In this document: one piece after another, positions 1 to 8,598 of the stretch | How positions within the stretch are numbered: position 1 is the first letter of the stretch | Layout: the number at the start of each line of letters is the position of its first letter | Source: an uncultured bacterium | GTDB lineage: Bacteria; Bacillota; Clostridia; Oscillospirales; Ruminococcaceae | Length of the DNA: 64,000 nucleotides | Reading direction: 5' to 3' | Assembly (NCBI GenBank): GCA_905215965.1 | Contig: CAJMSD010000003.1 | Location: 124,001 to 188,000, forward strand | Position numbers and translations under genes: made by a program | Notes under the pieces: generated by a model | What the model saw: the letters and a program-made list of their open reading frames with translations, nothing else | Database searches by the model: none | Told to the model about the DNA's origin: nothing

Positions 1-177
1 CGCATCCATAACGATCTCTTCGATCAAAGCAGGAATATCCTGAAAATGATAATAAAAAGAATTACGATTGATACCGCACTCCTCAACTATCTTACGAACG
101 CTGATCTGATTAAGAGGCTGTTCGTTCAGCAGCTTCCAGAACGCTTCCTTGATCGCGCGTTTTGTGAAATTCGGCAT
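1..177 (-). CDS. TetR/AcrR-family regulator, N-terminal part (runs off the window)
   Basis: The first 59 residues of a gene continuing beyond base 1. The start is ATG at 177 behind a clear GGAGGAATAA ribosome binding site. The protein begins MPNFTKRAIKEAFWKLL and contains QISVRKIVEECGINRNSFYY, the helix-turn-helix typical of TetR-family DNA-binding domains. The ligand-binding domain lies outside the window, so the effector and targets are unknown. It lies downstream of the DUF5662 gene on the same strand and could be co-transcribed with it. Confidence 0.85.
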   Translation of the reverse strand, partial: MPNFTKRAIKEAFWKLLNEQPLNQISVRKIVEECGINRNSFYYHFQDIPALIEEIVMDA

Positions 178-216
178 AGGTTATTCCTCCCTGTGAGATA
201 TTGATTTTAAAACTGA

Positions 217-759
217 TTACTTATCTGAAGAACGGCGCTCGTTCCTGATATAACGAAAAACAGCAGCTTCGCCGTTTTCCGCAAGCATAGTCAAAAGCTT
301 TTCCAGCTTTTCGGAAGTCTGTGGATCAATTACCCTGTTTGCTTTTCCCCTCAAGAAATAATCAAGCGAACACCTGTCGCTGTAATTTTCCTTATTATAT
401 ATTTTAGATGCGGCAACTCTGTCGCAGAACATTTCATATATAAAAATATCGGGCATGGGAACAGGTTCTACACGGCGGGTTTGGGGATTATAATCCGTCC
501 AATACTCAAAGTGATGACGGTTTCTTCCCTTGTGATGAAGCCAAGCCCTTGAATATCCCAGCGTCTCGCGCTCCATTTCATTGGGACTTCTCGTTCCCTG
601 ATAATATTTCACTCCTGCCCAAAATTCCGAAGGAGAATATTTTGACAGATCGTGAGTCAGACCTCGCCATACAATTCCGGCTTTAATGCAATGAAGCATT
701 ACTTTATGTCTATGTTTGGTTATAGTCAAAAAATGTCCAAATAAATTTTTAACCAGCAT
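217..759 (-). CDS. DUF5662 family protein
   Basis: A 180-residue soluble protein without signal peptide or membrane segment. Its conserved histidines, including HDLSKYSP near residue 37 and WLHHKGRNRHHFEYW near residues 73-87, match the DUF5662 family of Firmicutes and phages. The family has no assigned activity; the His/Asp pattern suggests metal binding by HD-like proteins, which is inference. The ATG at 759 is preceded by GAAAGG about 11 bases away. It ends 39 bases before the TetR start and begins 20 bases after the LacI-type gene ends, so the three minus-strand genes may form one unit. Confidence 0.7.
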   Translation of the reverse strand: MLVKNLFGHFLTITKHRHKVMLHCIKAGIVWRGLTHDLSKYSPSEFWAGVKYYQGTRSPNEMERETLGYSRAWLHHKGRNRHHFEYWTDYNPQTRRVEPVPMPDIFIYEMFCDRVAASKIYNKENYSDRCSLDYFLRGKANRVIDPQTSEKLEKLLTMLAENGEAAVFRYIRNERRSSDK

Positions 760-779
760 TCAGCACATAACCTTTCGCC

Positions 780-1802
780 CTAATTAATATCAAATACCGA
801 GTCTTTTATCAGCAGCCTTCCGCTGATTATCCTGCGGCCCTCAGTATAGGTCGGATCCATAAGCTTCTTTATCATTATCTCAACCGAAACGGAAGCCATT
901 TTATCAATATCGACTTCAATAGTAGTTATAGCAGGAATACAGAAATTCGAAACCGTATAGTTATCATATCCTACAATGGAAATATCCTCCGGAATGCGGA
1001 CTCCTTTCGATTTCAGGTCTGCTATGACCCTAAAGGCAGTCTCGTCGCAGTTGCATACAAAGGCAGTAGGCATTTCTTCCGGAAATGCAATTCTATCGTA
1101 AATTCTTCCCGATTCATCTCTGTCATCAAGAGTCCATTCCGAACGATATTCAAGATTATTTTCCATGATACATTTTATATATCCGAGAAAACGGTCGTGA
1201 ATACTGCTGGTAGCGGTAACGTTTCCCAAAAAGCCAATGTTTCTGTGTCCCATTTTTACAAGATAATCAGTGATAATATATCCGCCGTAATAGCTGTCGG
1301 AATTGACGGAATCTATTTCAAAGTGGTTATCGTAAAAATCCACAAATATAAGAGGGATATCTATTTTACTGAGCAATTCTATGTATTGCCTGTGAACTTG
1401 TCCGATAACTATAATTCCGTCAATTTTGTTTTCGGTAATTATTTTTGGCAAAATGCATTCCTGTTCGTTTTTTGCGGTAACGCACTCATATATAGTATAC
1501 ACGTCAAACTCGGCTAATTTGTTGGATACGGACGCCGTAAGCTCCCAATAGAATGTGCCCATATATCCAACAAATCTTTCGGGAGTAAGTATCCCGACAT
1601 TCTTTTCCAGCTTTAGATCATACGCTGTTTTTTTGTTTGACTTGGTATTAGACGGCTTATAGCCCATTTGCTTGGCGGTCTCACAAATATGTGATCTAAG
1701 TGCATCGCTTACACCGTCACGTCCCGCAAGCGCATTTGAAACCGTGACTACACTGACACCGACTTTTTTCGCGATGTCAATCATTTTTACTCCGTTTTTC
1801 AT
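780..1802 (-). CDS. LacI-family transcriptional regulator
   Basis: 340 residues. Residues 6-55 form the LacI DNA-binding head (MIDIAKKVGVSVVTVSNALA, with the hinge helix following). The rest is a periplasmic-binding-protein-like sugar sensor, including the DGIIVIGQ and ISIVGYDNY segments typical of the family. The length is normal. The start at 1802 follows AAAGGA at good spacing. No sugar-uptake or hydrolase gene lies directly beside it, so its regulon is not evident here. The first visible glycoside hydrolase is 11 kb away on the other strand. Confidence 0.9.
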   Translation of the reverse strand: MKNGVKMIDIAKKVGVSVVTVSNALAGRDGVSDALRSHICETAKQMGYKPSNTKSNKKTAYDLKLEKNVGILTPERFVGYMGTFYWELTASVSNKLAEFDVYTIYECVTAKNEQECILPKIITENKIDGIIVIGQVHRQYIELLSKIDIPLIFVDFYDNHFEIDSVNSDSYYGGYIITDYLVKMGHRNIGFLGNVTATSSIHDRFLGYIKCIMENNLEYRSEWTLDDRDESGRIYDRIAFPEEMPTAFVCNCDETAFRVIADLKSKGVRIPEDISIVGYDNYTVSNFCIPAITTIEVDIDKMASVSVEIMIKKLMDPTYTEGRRIISGRLLIKDSVFDIN

Positions 1803-1947
1803 AGTATTCCTTTATGTATATGCGGTAATATCATACCGCATATCTAAGCATATTTATCTTTTAATATTATATCATGCTTTAGTAAAAAATCAAAGCAGAA
1901 CGATAAAAATTGTGATATTGCACAATTACAGCAGTGTATATCTGTAA

Positions 1948-2142
1948 TTAACGCCAAGTTTTATCAACATCGTCTGCTAAATAGGGATACATCTCATTAT
2001 ATGCTTCCATTTGAGATTCTTCATCGGCAGCATAAGGGATAAGTCCGGTCATATCTCTGCTTGAAGCAGACGGACAGCAGTATTTCAATAAATTTTCATC
2101 TTCGTCATCAACGACAGGACGGGAATTATTATTTTTTTTCAT
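1948..2142 (-). CDS. small acidic hypothetical protein
   Basis: 64 residues starting at an ATG preceded by GGAGATGAAATT, a credible ribosome binding site. The protein is rich in Asp and Glu, has two adjacent cysteines (KYCCPSAS near residue 20) and ends in DDVDKTWR. There is no signal peptide or membrane segment. I do not recognise a family. It is divergent from the DUF1292 gene across a 139-base region holding a perfect inverted repeat. The coding call rests on the start context and codon structure. Confidence 0.55.
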   Translation of the reverse strand: MKKNNNSRPVVDDEDENLLKYCCPSASSRDMTGLIPYAADEESQMEAYNEMYPYLADDVDKTWR

Positions 2143-2191
2143 AATTTCATCTCCTCATTTTTATTATCGACTTAAGACGCATCAATATTCC

Positions 2192-2211
2192 GAATGTTTT
2201 ATTCAACATTC
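2192..2211. promoter_or_regulatory. inverted repeat in the divergent promoter region
   Basis: GAATGTT-TTATTC-AACATTC: two perfect 7-base arms separated by six bases. It ends four bases before the putative -35 box of the DUF1292 gene and lies between two divergent small genes. A regulator-binding site is the simplest reading; which regulator is unknown. Confidence 0.4.
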
Positions 2212-2215
2212 TGTA

Positions 2216-2244
2216 TTGATTTTTCTCATATCTTATGATAAAAT
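2216..2244 (+). promoter_or_regulatory. putative sigma-A promoter for the DUF1292 gene
   Basis: TTGATT at 2216-2221 and TAAAAT at 2239-2244, separated by 17 bases, about 38 bases upstream of the ATG. Confidence 0.5.
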
Positions 2245-2281
2245 AATTGTATATTATGTATATAAATCAAGGAGGTATAAT

Positions 2282-2554
2282 ATGAACAAAAATAATGAAG
2301 CTTTCAGCGATGATGATAAAGATGAATATATTGCACTGATTGACGATTCCGGCAATGAGATACATTTTGAGGTAATTGATAAATTCAATTTTAATAATAA
2401 CGATTATATCGTTCTTCTTCCCTTTGATGATTCAGACGACGAGGTCATAATTCTTGAAGCAGATTATTCGCAGGAAGAGCCGCAATATTTCAACGTTGAC
2501 AGCGATGAAGTGCTGAACAGCGTTTTTGAGGAATTTCTGAAAAGAAATAATTGA
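2282..2554 (+). CDS. DUF1292 domain-containing protein
   Basis: 90 residues from the ATG at 2282, chosen because AAGGAGG lies seven bases upstream; an in-frame ATG at 2216 has no such signal and overlaps the promoter. It is a very acidic protein whose core (LIDDSGNEIHFEVIDKF followed by DYIVLLPFDD and EVIILEAD) matches DUF1292, a small Firmicute family often found near the ruvX/yrzL region but here alone. Function is unknown. A strong terminator follows within 15 bases, so it is probably monocistronic. Confidence 0.75.
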   Translation: MNKNNEAFSDDDKDEYIALIDDSGNEIHFEVIDKFNFNNNDYIVLLPFDDSDDEVIILEADYSQEEPQYFNVDSDEVLNSVFEEFLKRNN

Positions 2555-2568
2555 TTAATTTTTCTGTC

Positions 2569-2601
2569 AAAAAAACCGCTTTAATTCAAGCGGTTTTTTG
2601 T
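2569..2601 (+). terminator. intrinsic terminator
   Basis: AAAAAACCGCTT / AAGCGGTTTTTT hairpin with an A-rich left arm and a T tract on the right; it could act in both directions, serving the DUF1292 gene and the HxlR gene ending at 2676. Confidence 0.8.
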
Positions 2602-2675
2602 ATTATATGATGTGATTCAAATGGCAGTCATTAAAAAGTAAATGATAAAACAAGTCTTTACGTTAAATTTGCATA

Positions 2676-3008
2676 TTATTCCTTTGCACAGCTGCACTTA
2701 TAAGCCGTGCCCCATTGTGCCATAGCGTCAATTATTGGCATCATACTTTGCCCTAATTCCGTCAGAGTATATTCCACTCTCGGCGGAACTTCGGGAAAAA
2801 CTTCTCTTGTCAGAATACCGCTGTTCTCCATGTCACGCATATTGGAGGTCAGCACTTTCTGCGAGATACCTGTCACGGATTTTTTCAGCTCACCGAAACG
2901 CTTTGTACCGCTTCTTAAATCACGAAGAATCAAAACTTTCCATTTATCTCCGATAAGCATAAGCGTTGTTTCTACAGGACAAGCCGGCAGCTCTGTTTTA
3001 TTTGGCAT
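2676..3008 (-). CDS. HxlR-family winged-helix regulator
   Basis: 110 residues from the ATG at 3008, which has GAAAGGAG upstream; a longer frame from 3143 lacks a ribosome binding site and encodes an atypical leader. The sequence shows the family signature: CPVETTLMLIGDKWKVLIL at residues 7-25 with the conserved cysteine, then RFGELKKSVTGISQKVLTSN and the wing region ending PRVEYTLTELG. HxlR/DUF24 proteins often sense thiol or aldehyde stress through this N-terminal Cys. It is divergent from the metallo-beta-lactamase-fold gene at 3289, the likely target. Confidence 0.9.
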   Translation of the reverse strand: MPNKTELPACPVETTLMLIGDKWKVLILRDLRSGTKRFGELKKSVTGISQKVLTSNMRDMENSGILTREVFPEVPPRVEYTLTELGQSMMPIIDAMAQWGTAYKCSCAKE

Positions 3009-3145
3009 AATCTTGCTCCTTTCAATAGTATCAAACAGAATGTAATATTCCTTTAGATACATTGTAACATATAATCCATAAAAATGCAATATGCGCGCAA
3101 AAAACAAAAAATTTTTTTGCAAATTTTTTCCGAAACTCCGCAAAG

Positions 3146-3161
3146 GTTACTTTCGAGTAAC
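3146..3161. promoter_or_regulatory. candidate HxlR operator
   Basis: Perfect inverted repeat GTTACT-TTCG-AGTAAC in the divergent region between the HxlR gene and the gene at 3289. Spacing and composition resemble GTxACT-type palindromes of HxlR/DUF24 regulators. It is the only such palindrome I saw there. Confidence 0.5.
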
Positions 3162-3288
3162 TATACCACAAAAAAGTGCCTACTTTACAAAGGGAAAAGG
3201 CTGTGGTATCATAGAATCAAGGAAAGAGATACAGCGCTGAGATCTCCCGAAAAAAGCAAAAGCCAATCATTTTCAGGAGGAATTTATC

Positions 3289-4080
3289 ATGAACAAGAAT
3301 ACGTTTACAGCAGTTAAGCTTGCAAAGGGCGAAATGAACGTTTACGACTTTGGAGCAGTAAAACTCCATGCATACAGAACCAACGATTTCATCGACGATG
3401 AGGTTTTCATCGTGGAGAAAGACGGTAAAGCCGTTGTCATCGAATCTCCCTGCTTCTTCGAAAATAACACTGAGCTTGCCGAGTATCTGAAAGATATCGA
3501 AGTCGATGGAATGCTTGTTGCATATCACGGTGCAGGAGCAACCTTCCTGCCCGATATTCCCAAGTATGCAACACAGAATGCAGCAGATTATTCCGCAAAC
3601 GGCGGAGGCAAGGCTCTTATCGACAACTTCACAGGTGCGTTCGGCGAGATTTTTGACAACTCTGTTCATCAGATAACGAATATCATCGGCGAGGGAAAAA
3701 TCACCATTGGCGGAATTGATTTTATCATCAAGCAGACACAGGACGCATTTGATGTGGAGATTCCTGAAATCAACGCAGTTTACACTCATATGCTCGGTCA
3801 TGACTGCCATTCTATCATAGCAGGCGCAGGCCACGCAGACGCTATTATCGCCCAGCTAAATGACTATATCGCAAAGGGCTATGATCTGATTCTGACTTCC
3901 CACTACACTCCCGAGGACTTAAAGGACGCTAAGATTAAGATCGATTATATTGAAAATCTGAAAACTATTGCCGAAAAATGTGCAAATGCTGATGAGTTCA
4001 AGACTGAGGTGCAGAAGCAGTATCCGAATTACAGCGGCGGAAATTATCTTGATATGACGGCAGGATTTTTCTTCGCATAA
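3289..4080 (+). CDS. metallo-beta-lactamase-fold protein with degenerate metal site
   Basis: 263-residue cytoplasmic protein. It keeps the MBL-fold layout (IVEKDGKAVVIESP, then LVAYHGAGATFLPDIPKYAT, GHDCHSIIAG, LILTSHYTP), but the canonical HxHxDH zinc motif after the third strand is reduced to YHGAGATFLPD, so normal binuclear zinc chemistry is doubtful. The GGAGG at 3277-3281 fixes the start. It is divergent from an HxlR regulator with a palindrome between them, suggesting induction by a stress signal. Terminator follows. Function unassigned; hydrolase-like fold is inferred from strand pattern only. Confidence 0.65.
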   Translation: MNKNTFTAVKLAKGEMNVYDFGAVKLHAYRTNDFIDDEVFIVEKDGKAVVIESPCFFENNTELAEYLKDIEVDGMLVAYHGAGATFLPDIPKYATQNAADYSANGGGKALIDNFTGAFGEIFDNSVHQITNIIGEGKITIGGIDFIIKQTQDAFDVEIPEINAVYTHMLGHDCHSIIAGAGHADAIIAQLNDYIAKGYDLILTSHYTPEDLKDAKIKIDYIENLKTIAEKCANADEFKTEVQKQYPNYSGGNYLDMTAGFFFA

Positions 4081-4099
4081 AGTGAATCATATAAATTTA

Positions 4100-4127
4100 G
4101 GGGCTGTCGAATTTCGACAGTCCCTTT
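4100..4127 (+). terminator. intrinsic terminator
   Basis: GGGCTGTCG-AATTT-CGACAGTCCC hairpin followed by TTTT. Confidence 0.8.
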
Positions 4128-4235
4128 TGCAAAGGAAAAATATAGACTGTGCGGATATTGCAAAATCTTTGACATATATGCTATAATAGTATGATAATGA
4201 AAATAAGTGATAATATAATAGATGAGAGAGAAAAT

Positions 4236-4958
4236 ATGAAGTATAAAAAAATAGTTCGGGCAAAATTTATATCCCGTCTTAACCGTTTTGTTGCACAGGT
4301 TCTTCTGAACGGAGAGAAAGTTCTCGTTCACGTTAAAAATACGGGAAGATGCAGGGAATTGCTGCTCCCTGATACAGCGGTATATCTTGAGGATTTTATC
4401 GGCAGGCTGGGAAACCGAAAATATCTGTACGACCTTATCGCTGTCGAAAAGGGCGGTCTGCTTATAAATATGGATTCTCAGGCTCCGAACAAGGTCGTAA
4501 AAGAAGCTTTGGAAAACGGCAATATAAAATTGCCTGATATGTCGGAACTGAAATTAATTCGTCCCGAAAAAGTATACTGCGATTCTCGCTTTGATTTCTA
4601 CGTTGAAGATAAAAACGGCGAAAAAGGTTTTATTGAAGTTAAAGGCGTTACTCTTGAAAATAACGGGATCGCATTGTTCCCGGACGCGCCGACCGAAAGA
4701 GGAGTAAAGCACTTGCGTGAGCTTGTAAAAGCCAAAAGCGAGGGTTTTCACGCTTACATTCTATTTGTGATCCAGATGTCCGGAATGAAGCTTTTTACTC
4801 CCAATTATGCCACTCACAAAGCCTTTGGAGAAGAGCTCCGTTATGCTGCCGAAAATAGAGTTCATGTGCTTGCTTATGAGTGTTCGGTGACACATGATAG
4901 TCTGGAAATAACAAAAACTGTGCCGGTAAAAATAAATGCTCGATCCAGTTCAAAGTGA
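4236..4958 (+). CDS. sfsA: SfsA family DNA/RNA nuclease
   Basis: 240 residues from ATG 4236, chosen because the family starts with MKYKxIVxAxFxxRxNRF; the in-frame ATGs from 4191 add a non-family leader. Characteristic segments are visible: VHVKNTGRCRELLLP (residues 43-57), LINMDSQAPN, RFDFYVED and GFIEVKGVTLE (PD-(D/E)xK-like core), FPDAPTERGVKHLREL and ILFVIQMSG. The length equals that of the family. Once named sugar fermentation stimulation protein, it is now viewed as a nuclease-like or DNA-binding protein. It converges with the ABC operon, ending two bases before the next stop codon. Confidence 0.95.
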   Translation: MKYKKIVRAKFISRLNRFVAQVLLNGEKVLVHVKNTGRCRELLLPDTAVYLEDFIGRLGNRKYLYDLIAVEKGGLLINMDSQAPNKVVKEALENGNIKLPDMSELKLIRPEKVYCDSRFDFYVEDKNGEKGFIEVKGVTLENNGIALFPDAPTERGVKHLRELVKAKSEGFHAYILFVIQMSGMKLFTPNYATHKAFGEELRYAAENRVHVLAYECSVTHDSLEITKTVPVKINARSSSK

Positions 4959-4960
4959 AT

Positions 4961-5764
4961 TTATGAACCGGTTCCACTGTATTTCATCGCACCATACATC
5001 CAGAATTTGTAACTGAGCCAGAAGAACAGCACTCCGATCAGCGGTGAAAGCCATGACAGAAGCAGTATTTCATCAGGACGAAGTATCACAATACTTGGAT
5101 AGTATGCAATGAATGCAATAGGTATTATAAACGTAAAAATAAAGCGGAATACCGGACTGAAAATGGTGATAGGATATTTTGCATAATCTTTAAATCTTGT
5201 CACGAGATCCAATACATAAAACGAGTTTTGGATCCAGAAACAAGTCGCCGCCGCTGCATTCTGCAAAGCGATCATGATCAGCGAGGCCGTAATGAGAAAT
5301 ACTATCATTTTAAGCAGCATAAGCGGTGTGAATCCAAGTCCAAGTTTGTTCCATGAATAGGCGATCGTGCCGATACCAAAGGCAAGCTGTCCAAGTCCCT
5401 TGATGTCAAATACTTCGGACTGATAGTAAAAAAACAGATTTATCGGTCGGAAGCAGTATTTGACAAAATCACCTGAGTAGACATACATACGCAGACTCCA
5501 GTTATTGTCAAAAAAGCACTGAACAGGCGTAAGAGATACCAACGAAAAGCCATATAAAAACAGCATTTCATAGTAGCTCCAACCGTTGATAGAGGGGAAG
5601 TTGCGGAACAGAATCCAGAAACTAACAAACCCTGCAATGTTGGTGAAGATCATTCCTATTGTTGAAATGATAAAGTCCGCACGGTAACTCATTTTGCTCT
5701 TTATGTCCTGTGCAAGGATTTTACAGTATATCCGCAGATAGAAGCCTAAACCTTTTCTTTTCAT
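4961..5764 (-). CDS. ABC-2 family transporter permease (DUF990-like), second subunit
   Basis: 267 residues with about six hydrophobic helices (for example YRADFIISTIGMIFTNIAGF, then IAYYPSIVILRP near the end). It is the last gene of a three-gene operon, three bases after the preceding permease. Paired ABC-2/DUF990 permeases with a NatA-like ATPase form exporters of undefined substrate in Gram-positive bacteria. No substrate-specific neighbour points to a cargo. Confidence 0.85.
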   Translation of the reverse strand: MKRKGLGFYLRIYCKILAQDIKSKMSYRADFIISTIGMIFTNIAGFVSFWILFRNFPSINGWSYYEMLFLYGFSLVSLTPVQCFFDNNWSLRMYVYSGDFVKYCFRPINLFFYYQSEVFDIKGLGQLAFGIGTIAYSWNKLGLGFTPLMLLKMIVFLITASLIMIALQNAAAATCFWIQNSFYVLDLVTRFKDYAKYPITIFSPVFRFIFTFIIPIAFIAYYPSIVILRPDEILLLSWLSPLIGVLFFWLSYKFWMYGAMKYSGTGS

Positions 5765-5767
5765 AAC

Positions 5768-6571
5768 TCAGCCTCCGTTCACAGTGATCTGCCGCAGGGA
5801 AATTTTCCAGAACAAATTACTCAGAATTGTCATCAAAACACACCAGAACAGTTGTATTCCAAGTGTGAGCAGAATCGTCTGCGGCTTTGGAGCTCCGTCC
5901 AGTAAAACAGACAGCGGTGCATTGTAAATTGACTGGAATGGCAGATAGTAGACAATAGTTTTAAGCGGTTCAGGAAAGAAAGCAATAGGTATAGTTGCTC
6001 CCGAAAGCAGCATGACAATAACCTGTTTCATAATGTTTATGCCCCATATAGATTCTGTGTAAAGACAAATTGTTCCCACAAGAAAGTCGATGCTATAGTT
6101 TATTAAAACCGCCATGATAACAGAAATCACGAAAAACAGCAGATTTATGCCGAAATGTATTGTTCCGTTCGTTACGAATGCCACTATAAGAAAGGTCGGC
6201 AGGAACGTAAAAAAGAATTGCGTTACGAATGAACCGGAGTATGTCCAGAACATAAATCGCCTGTATTCCATCGGCTTAAGCAAGTCGAGAGTGATTTTTC
6301 CGGATTGAATACCGCGTCCCATTTCCCAGACCATATACATTTCCATAAAGTTAAAGAGCGCTGTTGCAAGTACCAGATAAATCAGTGTATCGGAAAATGT
6401 CATGCCGTTGACTATATCAGTTCCGGCAGACGCATAGATCGCCTTCCACAGAAAATAAACCACGATCAGATACAGGAGATTTCCTGCAATAATAACAAGC
6501 GTTCCCAAACGGAATTGCAGCGATTCGATAATTCCGGCACGAGTAAGGGTGAGATATTTTTTCAGCTTCAT
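5768..6571 (-). CDS. ABC-2 family transporter permease (DUF990-like), first subunit
   Basis: 267 residues, the same size and organisation as the permease downstream, from which it may have duplicated. Several membrane helices; the N terminus is MKLKKYLTLTRAGIIESLQF, an amphipathic coupling-helix-like entry. The start codon overlaps the stop of the ATPase by four bases (ATGA), indicating translational coupling. Together with the ATPase it should form a heterodimeric exporter. Confidence 0.85.
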   Translation of the reverse strand: MKLKKYLTLTRAGIIESLQFRLGTLVIIAGNLLYLIVVYFLWKAIYASAGTDIVNGMTFSDTLIYLVLATALFNFMEMYMVWEMGRGIQSGKITLDLLKPMEYRRFMFWTYSGSFVTQFFFTFLPTFLIVAFVTNGTIHFGINLLFFVISVIMAVLINYSIDFLVGTICLYTESIWGINIMKQVIVMLLSGATIPIAFFPEPLKTIVYYLPFQSIYNAPLSVLLDGAPKPQTILLTLGIQLFWCVLMTILSNLFWKISLRQITVNGG

Positions 6572-7569
6572 TGAACACCCTCCTCATAAATTTTCTTGAT
6601 GACCTCTTCCGTTGAGATCTCCTCAAGCTGCATATCACGTATCTCATAGGATTGTTGAAGTTGATTGAGAACTTCCATAACTTTTGATTTTTCCTCGTCC
6701 ACAAGAACCGATATCCATTCTTCGTCAGCAGAAACGCTGAAGCCGGAAAGCTCGTGCTGTATTTTTGCTGCTTGCTGCTTTAAATCTCCTTCTATACGGA
6801 TCTTCAGTGTTCTGTATGAACCGAAAAAGCCTTTCAGGTGTTCGATATCGTTATCGTAAAGCATTTTGCCCTTGTCGATGATTACTATCCTTCTGCAAAG
6901 TGCATCGACATCTCCCATATCATGTGTAGTAAGAATTACCGTTGTATTTTTCTCCTTATTCAAAGCATGAATTAGCGTTCGTATTTTTGCTTTCATAGAA
7001 ACATCCAGACCTATTGTCGGCTCGTCAAGGAAAACAATTTTCGGATTATGTAAGAATGCAGCAAGAATATCGCTTAGAGTACGCTGCCCAAGAGACATTT
7101 GACGAACCGGCTTATGCATAAGCGGCTCAATATCCACAAGAGATTTGTAAAGCGCTATCATACTGTTGTAATTTTCGTCGCTGACACCGTAAATATCCTT
7201 TAATATTTTAAATGATTCGACAAGAGGCAGCGCCCACCAGAGCTGCGATCGCTGCCCGAATACTACTCCTATTTCTTGGGCATTTTGTGTTCTGTTACGA
7301 TATGGAATATTGCCTCCGACCAGAATTTCTCCTGAAGTCGGTTCAAGTATACCCGTCATCATTTTGATAGTTGTAGATTTTCCTGCGCCGTTTGGTCCAA
7401 GGTAACCAACAATTTCACCTTGCTGAATGTTCATACTTATATTATCTACAGCACGGATAATTTTGTAATCTCTCGAAAACAAATCCTTAAGGCTTCCTTT
7501 TAATCCCTCGCGGCGATTAAGCACCTTGAATTCTTTTGTAATATTTTTTATCTCGATAATGTCTGGCAT
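6568..7569 (-). CDS. ABC transporter ATP-binding protein
   Basis: 333 residues from ATG 7569, preceded by AAGGAG; a longer frame from 7650 has no ribosome binding site. Walker A is GYLGPNGAGKST (about residue 56), the signature is MSLGQRTLSDILAA, Walker B is PKIVFLDEPTIGLD and the switch His is in ILTTHDMGD. The C-terminal ~80 residues are a regulatory extension as in NatA/DrrA-type ATPases. First gene of an operon with two ABC-2 permeases. Divergent from the DUF134-NifX gene. Confidence 0.95.
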   Translation of the reverse strand: MPDIIEIKNITKEFKVLNRREGLKGSLKDLFSRDYKIIRAVDNISMNIQQGEIVGYLGPNGAGKSTTIKMMTGILEPTSGEILVGGNIPYRNRTQNAQEIGVVFGQRSQLWWALPLVESFKILKDIYGVSDENYNSMIALYKSLVDIEPLMHKPVRQMSLGQRTLSDILAAFLHNPKIVFLDEPTIGLDVSMKAKIRTLIHALNKEKNTTVILTTHDMGDVDALCRRIVIIDKGKMLYDNDIEHLKGFFGSYRTLKIRIEGDLKQQAAKIQHELSGFSVSADEEWISVLVDEEKSKVMEVLNQLQQSYEIRDMQLEEISTEEVIKKIYEEGVQ

Positions 7570-7703
7570 ATTTGTCTCCTTTTCAATATCGCCGCAAAAT
7601 TGCGTATAAAAGTTGGTGTTACCTATATAATATATTGTAAAGTATAACATAGATTTTTGATTTTTTCAATATCTTTTATATACGTTTTGGTTTTAAATAG
7701 TAG

Positions 7704-7732
7704 TTGACATTTAAAGAAAAGTATGATATAAT
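7704..7732 (+). promoter_or_regulatory. sigma-A promoter for the DUF134-NifX gene
   Basis: Consensus TTGACA (7704-7709), 17-base spacer, TATAAT (7727-7732). Confidence 0.75.
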
Positions 7733-7763
7733 CGACTATAGACGGAAACAAAGGGGAGATAAT

Positions 7764-8531
7764 ATGCCAAGACCGAAACGATGCAGGATAGTATGCAATG
7801 AGCCTGAATATGACCATTTTTCACCATCGGGAATCGCTGTCAGCGATACGGTCACACTTATGGTGGACGAGTTCGAGATAATTCGTCTCGTGGATCTGGA
7901 ACATATGACGCATCAGCAAGCGGCTGTGCAAATGGAAATTTCACGTACAACAGCAACGGAGATCTACAATTACGCACGTACAAAAATTGCCGACTGTATT
8001 GTGAACGGAAAGCGCCTTGTTGTTTCCGGCGGAGATTATCAGCTTTGTCAAGGAAAGCAATGCGGAAGAAAATGCATGAAACAAAATTGTCAGAAGATAC
8101 ATTCTGTATCTGAGAAAGGAAATGATATTATGAGAATTGCAGTTACTTATGAAAACGGACAGGTTTTTCAGCATTTCGGTCATACCGAGCAGTTTAAAAT
8201 TTATGACGTGCAGGGCGGAGAAATCGTGAAGGAAGAGATAGTATCCACAATGGGCAGCGGACACGGCGCGCTTGCAGGATTTTTGACTGCAAACAGCGTT
8301 GACACATTGATCTGCGGCGGTATCGGCGGAGGAGCTCAGACAGCTCTTACACAGGCGGGAATACGCTTTTACGGCGGAGTCAGCGGAAGCGCCGATGAAG
8401 CCGTTAAAAATCTTCTGAACGAAAAGCTCAGTTACAATCCTGATGTTAAATGCTCGCATCATGACCATGAACACGGCGAGGGCGGACATACCTGCGGCTC
8501 AAACGGCTGCGGAAATCACGGATGCCATTAA
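7764..8531 (+). CDS. DUF134 DNA-binding domain fused to NifX/NifB-type FeMo-cofactor-binding domain
   Basis: 255 residues from ATG 7764 (GGGGAGAT upstream); the ATG at 7704 lies inside the promoter. Residues 1-95 are DUF134, starting MPRPKRCRIVCNEPEYDHF with a helix-turn-helix-like core (MTHQQAAVQMEISRTTATEI). A Cys-rich linker (QGKQCGRKCMKQNC) leads to residues 123-230, a dinitrogenase iron-molybdenum-cofactor domain (MRIAVTYENGQVFQHFGHTE, GGIGGGAQTALTQAGI). The tail is rich in His and Cys (HHDHEHGEG, CGSNGCGNHGCH), plausibly metal-binding. No nitrogenase genes are seen; such fusions are common in non-fixing anaerobes and probably handle metal clusters. Followed by the FTR-like gene, 67 bases on. 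Confidence 0.9.
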   Translation: MPRPKRCRIVCNEPEYDHFSPSGIAVSDTVTLMVDEFEIIRLVDLEHMTHQQAAVQMEISRTTATEIYNYARTKIADCIVNGKRLVVSGGDYQLCQGKQCGRKCMKQNCQKIHSVSEKGNDIMRIAVTYENGQVFQHFGHTEQFKIYDVQGGEIVKEEIVSTMGSGHGALAGFLTANSVDTLICGGIGGGAQTALTQAGIRFYGGVSGSADEAVKNLLNEKLSYNPDVKCSHHDHEHGEGGHTCGSNGCGNHGCH

Positions 8532-8598
8532 TGGTGCGGCAAAATAACATCGACATTATTTACCTGCAATACATCATTATAATAAGGAGAATTCAAAT

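Noticed and set aside
7764..8531. Evidence for nitrogen fixation
   Set aside because: NifX/NifB-type domains are common in non-fixing anaerobes and no nifHDK genes are present in the window.
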